In this document: piece by piece, positions 60,030-64,000 of the stretch
Position numbering within the stretch: position 1 is the first letter of the stretch
Layout of the letters: each line of letters opens with the position of its first letter
NCBI GenBank assembly: GCA_039621445.1
Contig: CP154954.1
Location: 50,943,847 to 51,007,846 of the forward strand
Direction of reading: 5' to 3'
Source of the DNA: Euglena gracilis
Taxonomy: Eukaryota; Euglenida; Euglenophyceae; Euglenales
DNA: 64,000 bases
Translations under genes and position numbers: made by a program
Notes under the pieces: model-generated
What the model was told of the DNA's origin: nothing
Database searches by the model: none
What the model saw: only the letters and a program-made list of their open reading frames with translations

Positions 60030-61448
60030 ATGAAGAATGAATTTCAAAGAACCTTTGAATTTCAAGAAGAACTTCAACGGACTTCCAAGAAGTCAACTGA
60101 AGCTGGGGAAGGTGGAGCAGCAGCAGCTGCAGCAGCTGGAGGGGCGGCAACAGCTCGTCAGTCCGTGGCCATCGCAACCCCCCCACCCCCCAACGCTTCA
60201 GAGATTTCAAAACTCCAGGTTTCAGACTCCCCCACTAACAATGATGGCCATGGACCATGGACAACTGTGGTCAGGAAGAGACGACAGAGGGGGACCACCA
60301 TCACAGGTCCAACAGACTCCACCCCTTTTTCTCAGTTCCTCCCCTTTCAGGGGAAAAAGCAAAGGCTATGGCAGCCTCAATCCAAAGGATTCAGATCCAA
60401 GTCAAGGCTATGGCAGCCATCATTGGACAGGGCCTGGGGCCCAGAATCATGGCTATGGAAGCCATCATCCAAGAGGGCAGTGGGCCCAGGAGCAAGGCTA
60501 TGGCAGCCTGTGTCCAAACCTGGGAAGCTCCCATGGGGGAAAGGTATGTCCAACTTACCCCACAGCTCCCTCAAACACAAACCCCTCAGGAGCTGCACAT
60601 CCAGGCAAGCAACCCCCCCTTCAGGGGAAGGCCAATGGAGGCCATTATGTGCAAGAGGCCAATGGGGGCCAGGGGAAGCATCGAAATATCAAGGCCAATG
60701 GAGGCCATTATATGCAAAAGGCCAATGGAGGCCAGGAGAAGCATCAAGATTTCAAGGCCAATGGAGGCCATTTCAATCAAAATTAAGTGGCCATTGGAGG
60801 CCAATGCATTCAAGATCACACCAGCCCTTGGGGGGGAGGCCCAAGATTGGCTACACAAGGGCCCCCCCAGAAGGTAATCAAGCCAAACCCCCCAGCTATA
60901 TATGTACCTCCCCATTGCAGACACAGACTTTCCCCAATCTTTCAAAATCAGGGGGAAAGCCTGTCTTTGGGCAGCCCTATGGCAGGGCCAGAGGTGACCC
61001 CAGTGATGGGGCAGCCAGGCAGGACCCCAGTGATGGGGCAGCCAGGCAGGACCCCAGTGATGGGGCAGCCAGGGGAAGGGACCCCAGTGATGGGGCCTGT
61101 GGACTCCCCAGACACATTACACCCAGGGGTGCCCCCATTCATGGCCCTGCAGGCCAGCATTCACCATTGGGTCAAGGCAGGGGCCAGCACAGAGGTATTA
61201 AACCTGATAAGGGAAGGGGTCAGGGCAGATCTTCCCCTCCCCCCTCAGATGTCCTTAAAAATTCCCTTCAAAACCCCCCAAGAAATAATGACTGCCCAAA
61301 AAATTCTGAGGGAATACGAATGTGCAGGGGCAACCAGGCAAATCACCCCAGAGGGAGCAAAACATTTTGTCCCCTATTTTATCATTTCCAAACAGGAAGG
61401 GGGAAAGACAAAGGAAAGATTAATTTCAGATTGTCGACAGTTAAATAA
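60030..61448 (+). CDS. Element E gag-like ORF
   Basis: A 472-codon frame starting MKNEFQRTFEFQEELQRTSK. DGHGPWTTVVRKRRQRG (near 60243-60290) is conserved in C, D and E and may be the nucleic-acid or capsid motif. Trp/Gly/Gln-rich repeats (QGQWRPLYAKGQWRPGEASR-type) follow. A 27-bp tandem (about 60997-61080) encodes DPSDGAARQ. The 3' part overlaps the RT frame. Confidence 0.65.
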   Translation: MKNEFQRTFEFQEELQRTSKKSTEAGEGGAAAAAAAGGAATARQSVAIATPPPPNASEISKLQVSDSPTNNDGHGPWTTVVRKRRQRGTTITGPTDSTPFSQFLPFQGKKQRLWQPQSKGFRSKSRLWQPSLDRAWGPESWLWKPSSKRAVGPGARLWQPVSKPGKLPWGKGMSNLPHSSLKHKPLRSCTSRQATPPSGEGQWRPLCARGQWGPGEASKYQGQWRPLYAKGQWRPGEASRFQGQWRPFQSKLSGHWRPMHSRSHQPLGGRPKIGYTRAPPEGNQAKPPSYICTSPLQTQTFPNLSKSGGKPVFGQPYGRARGDPSDGAARQDPSDGAARQDPSDGAARGRDPSDGACGLPRHITPRGAPIHGPAGQHSPLGQGRGQHRGIKPDKGRGQGRSSPPPSDVLKNSLQNPPRNNDCPKNSEGIRMCRGNQANHPRGSKTFCPLFYHFQTGRGKDKGKINFRLSTVK

Positions 61449-61668
61449 ACATTTCACCCCCCAGAAGTTCAGACTGGAACACATGGGAAACATTTTCCCA
61501 TATCTCAGAAAGGGTTGGTTCTGTGGAAAAATAGATCTGAAAGATGCTTATTTCCATTTAAAGCTGCACAGCAGCCTGGAAAAACATGTTTGCATGCAAG
61601 TGGGGGGAGAAACTTGGCAGTTTCAGGCTCATGCTTTGGCATCAGCAGCCTGCCACAAAAGTTTATGA
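60787..61668 (+). pseudogene. Element E reverse transcriptase N-part
   Basis: A 293-codon frame. ERLISDCRQLNKHFTPQKFR, MGNIFPYLRKGWFCGKIDLK and DAYFHLKLHSSLEKHVCMQV are RT motifs. It stops after QAHALASAACHKSL because the frame of CFGISSLPQKFM is entered one base out. The same break is in D. Confidence 0.8.
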
Positions 61669-63059
61669 CTCTCATGAGAGTCTGGGAAAGAAAATGGAGG
61701 AAGGAAGGAAAGGTAGTTTTCATCTACCTAGACGACATTTTGCTGTTAGCCCCCAGCAAAAAGACAGCAGCCCAGCATTTGGCAGAAATGAAAAAAGATC
61801 TGTTACTGGCAGGTTTCAGAATAAACCTCCCCAAATCATGTCTGGAACCAACACAAGAAATAAAGCATTTGGGCCAGTGGATCAATTTGAAAAAAGGCCA
61901 GCTGGAAATTCCACAGGAAAAATTAAAATCCCTAAGAAAGGAATTAGGAAAGGTGCTGACAGCACAAAAGATGAGCTGCAGAAAACTCAGCTCTATTGTA
62001 GGGCAAGTCAGAAGCTATTTAGTTTCAATGCCTTTTCTCAGAATTCTGACAGATCAACTTTGCAAAATGGTGGATTTGCACACAAAGTGGGGTTGGGACC
62101 ACACCCTGACCATTCCCCAGGGGGTCAAAGATCAAATTGTGGAGTTAAAAACGTTTTTGCAGCCAGGTGTGGGCAGAGCCTTTCAAACCCAGGCCTCTCA
62201 GGAACTGTTCTCAGACAGCAGCACCTGGCAATGGGGGGGGCTGGACAAAAAGTCTGGTCAAAAGGTCCAGGATTTCTGGAGTGACCTGCATGTCCTTCAC
62301 ATCAATCAAAAAGAATTGATGTCTGCAGTGGAAACTGTAAAGGCTTTGGCAAAACCAAAACAAACCATTGTTCTTCATGTGGACAGCCAGGTGGCAGTCA
62401 GTTATTTGACAAAATGGGGAGGCAAAAAGCCATATTTAAATTCCATCCTAAAACCCCTTCTGTACCATTGCCAAGAAAGGCAAATCAACTTGCAGGTGGT
62501 TTGGGTTCCCACAAAAGAACAATTGGCAGACTCCCTGACCAGGGAGCAAAAAGATCCAGGGGATTATACCCTGAACCTGACCATTTTTCATCTGATTCTG
62601 AAGTTTTTCAAAAACCAGATCACCCCAGAGGTGGACATGTTTTGCACACCCAGCAACAAAAAATTCCCCAAGTTCATTTGTCGATACCCCCACCAAGGGG
62701 CTTTGTTGGTGGATGCTCTGAAGGCAGATTTAAGGGGTCTCCCCCCAGTTTATGCCAACCCTCCCTGGAGCATCATTCCCCAATGGGTTCAGAGATTAAT
62801 GTTAAACCCAGACCTAATTTGTCTGTTGATTGTACCCCACTGGGCTTCGACATCATGGTGGCGCCAATTAATGTCAATCAGGCAGCCAGGCAGCAAGGTT
62901 TTGCTAGTACACCCCCCCACCCCCCCCCAATGGGGTCTGTTCACCAACTGCTGGGGGGAGGAGATGCCCCCCCCAAGGTGGAATTTGGCCTGCTTGATTG
63001 TGTCAGGCAAATATTACAATCCCAGGAAGTTTCGATGTCCAGTATCGACACTTACATAA
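61515..63059 (+). CDS. Element E RT palm, RNase H and methyltransferase-like protein
   Basis: A 514-codon frame. From about residue 55: CFGISSLPQKFMTLM, then VVFIYLDDILLLAPSKK (YLDD at 61725-61736). RNase H positions: DSSTWQWGG, INQKELMSAVETV, HVDSQVAVSYLTK and ADSLTRE. The methyltransferase-like part follows: TPEVDMFCTPSNKKFPKF and YANPPWSIIPQWVQRLML (62751-62768 encodes YANPPW). NPPW resembles the DPPW-type motif of N6-adenine methyltransferases; this domain is known in DIRS elements and its role is unclear. Confidence 0.87.
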   Translation: MVLWKNRSERCLFPFKAAQQPGKTCLHASGGRNLAVSGSCFGISSLPQKFMTLMRVWERKWRKEGKVVFIYLDDILLLAPSKKTAAQHLAEMKKDLLLAGFRINLPKSCLEPTQEIKHLGQWINLKKGQLEIPQEKLKSLRKELGKVLTAQKMSCRKLSSIVGQVRSYLVSMPFLRILTDQLCKMVDLHTKWGWDHTLTIPQGVKDQIVELKTFLQPGVGRAFQTQASQELFSDSSTWQWGGLDKKSGQKVQDFWSDLHVLHINQKELMSAVETVKALAKPKQTIVLHVDSQVAVSYLTKWGGKKPYLNSILKPLLYHCQERQINLQVVWVPTKEQLADSLTREQKDPGDYTLNLTIFHLILKFFKNQITPEVDMFCTPSNKKFPKFICRYPHQGALLVDALKADLRGLPPVYANPPWSIIPQWVQRLMLNPDLICLLIVPHWASTSWWRQLMSIRQPGSKVLLVHPPTPPQWGLFTNCWGEEMPPPRWNLACLIVSGKYYNPRKFRCPVSTLT

Positions 63060-63894
63060 AAAATCTGGGAAATGTCAAAAGATATGACTCAGCCTTCAGG
63101 GCATTGGTGGGTCAATTATTGCACAAAGGGGTGCCTCTGCAGCAGTGCACAGTCCCCAAGATGGCTGAAGCCATCCTTGATCTTGCTGTTCATAGCATCA
63201 ATACTGCACGAAATGCATATGCAGCAGCCTTATTACTCCCAGGGTTTGGGTCTTTGAGATTTTCACCCCTTCTGGCTCCATTGAAAAGGAAGTGGAATGC
63301 CAATGTCTGCAAGTATGCCCACTTTTGGGACCCCACTGATTTCCTAGAAAACATCATGAGGAATTCCACACCCCTCTCAGACCTATCTGTGAAAGAGCTC
63401 AGAAACAGACTCATCATCTGTTGGAGGCTTTTGGCCCTCCACAGGGGGGTTGATTTAGCCAGGACACAGCGAAAAATCAGTTTCGTGGGAGAAAAAATTT
63501 TCATTTTATTGCAAAGGAAAGGGTGGCAATTCCCAAAATGGGAAGAGATTTTGAATTTGCCACACACACCCCCCTCATCAGCCCATGGCATTTATTGAAA
63601 GAGTATGTGGAGAGGACAGCCCACATGGTTGGGCACAAAAATAATTTGTTGTGGTCTTTGGATGGTAAAAGACCTTTGACATCAGAAAGGGTGAATTCCC
63701 TAACCAAAGAAATTCTGCAGGAGGGGGGGGTGGACACCACCCACTGGAAACCCCACAGCACCAGAGGGGCTGGGGTCTTATGGTGGAAAAATGCTGGTTT
63801 GCAAGTGGAAGAAGTCCAGCAGCTGGGTCAGTGGAAAAATTTTGGTGCCTTCCAAGCTCATTATTTGAGGCTGGGAGTCGTGTCAAAAATTTAA
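62960..63894 (+). pseudogene. Element E tyrosine recombinase (one frameshift)
   Basis: Frame 62414-63598 carries DCVRQILQSQEVSMSSIDTY, LKRKWNANVCKYAHFWDPTD and LHRGVDLARTQRKISFVGEK. A shift near 63565 moves to frame 63523-63894: YVERTAHMVGHKNNLLWSLD, HSTRGAGVLWWKNAGL (HSTR at 63754-63765) and GQWKNFGAFQAHYLRLG, with the Tyr codon at 63862-63864. It overlaps the RT/RNase H frame, as usual in DIRS elements. Confidence 0.85.
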
Positions 63895-64000
63895 AATATT
63901 ATGGCCCAAAGGGGGGTGCACAGTACCTCACCATCTCGCAGTGCGGAGCCCGAATGGTCTCGGACTCCCAAGAAAGGAAGGGGGAGGAAGGGACCAAGAG

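Larger units (their letters stand above)
59776..64000 (+). mobile_element. DIRS element E, most complete copy, cut by window end
   Basis: It starts GACCATTCGGGCTCCGCACT at 59776 and carries the left terminal repeat, gag-like region, RT, RNase H, methyltransferase-like domain and tyrosine recombinase in order. The right end begins at about 63930 (GGACTCCCAAGAAAGGAAGG) and runs out of the window. It shares the same frame break in the RT as D and one in the recombinase, so it is probably not autonomous. Confidence 0.9.

Overview
The window is nuclear DNA of a eukaryote, most likely a protist or alga. The protein-coding genes are cut into short GC-rich exons by long introns, most with GT..AG ends. 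No bacterial operons, rRNA, tRNA genes or CRISPR arrays were seen. Two introns of the first gene lack GT..AG and coincide with an inserted element plus one copy of its target-site duplication. That is the behaviour of the nonconventional introns described in euglenids and of introner elements in other algae, so a euglenid is a reasonable but unproven guess.

Region 1 (1-15602, + strand) is the 3' half of a proton-pumping nicotinamide nucleotide transhydrogenase in the fused alpha-beta form. Thirteen exons were placed; their reading frame stays open across every junction but one (exons 10/11). They run from the alpha-beta linker through the beta transmembrane part to the NADP-binding domain and the stop codon. 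The introns are packed with short GC-rich elements that have CAG...CTG terminal inverted repeats and 8-bp target duplications, plus a 1.35-kb repeat with a 163-bp internal tandem unit.

Region 2 (15603-20618) is intergenic and repeat-rich, with a GT/GC/GGGT minisatellite split by one of the same elements. Region 3 (20619-35463, + strand) is a second gene of about 25 small exons. It encodes a long Ala/Glu/Gln-rich coiled-coil protein with an acidic C-terminus, possibly a golgin-like tether.

Region 4 (about 36200-64000) is a retrotransposon graveyard. Five DIRS-type (tyrosine-recombinase) retrotransposons are present. Element C (- strand) is interrupted by element A (-) and element B (+), only 58 bp apart. 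Elements D and E (+) follow in tandem. D is interrupted by a 5.4-kb LTR element on the - strand (LTRs 53617-54223 and 58439-59044) that has a primer-binding site matching initiator tRNA-Met and no visible pol: a non-autonomous, LARD-like element. Between C and D lies about 3.2 kb of unknown sequence carrying six short GAAGCG...CGCTTC hairpins.
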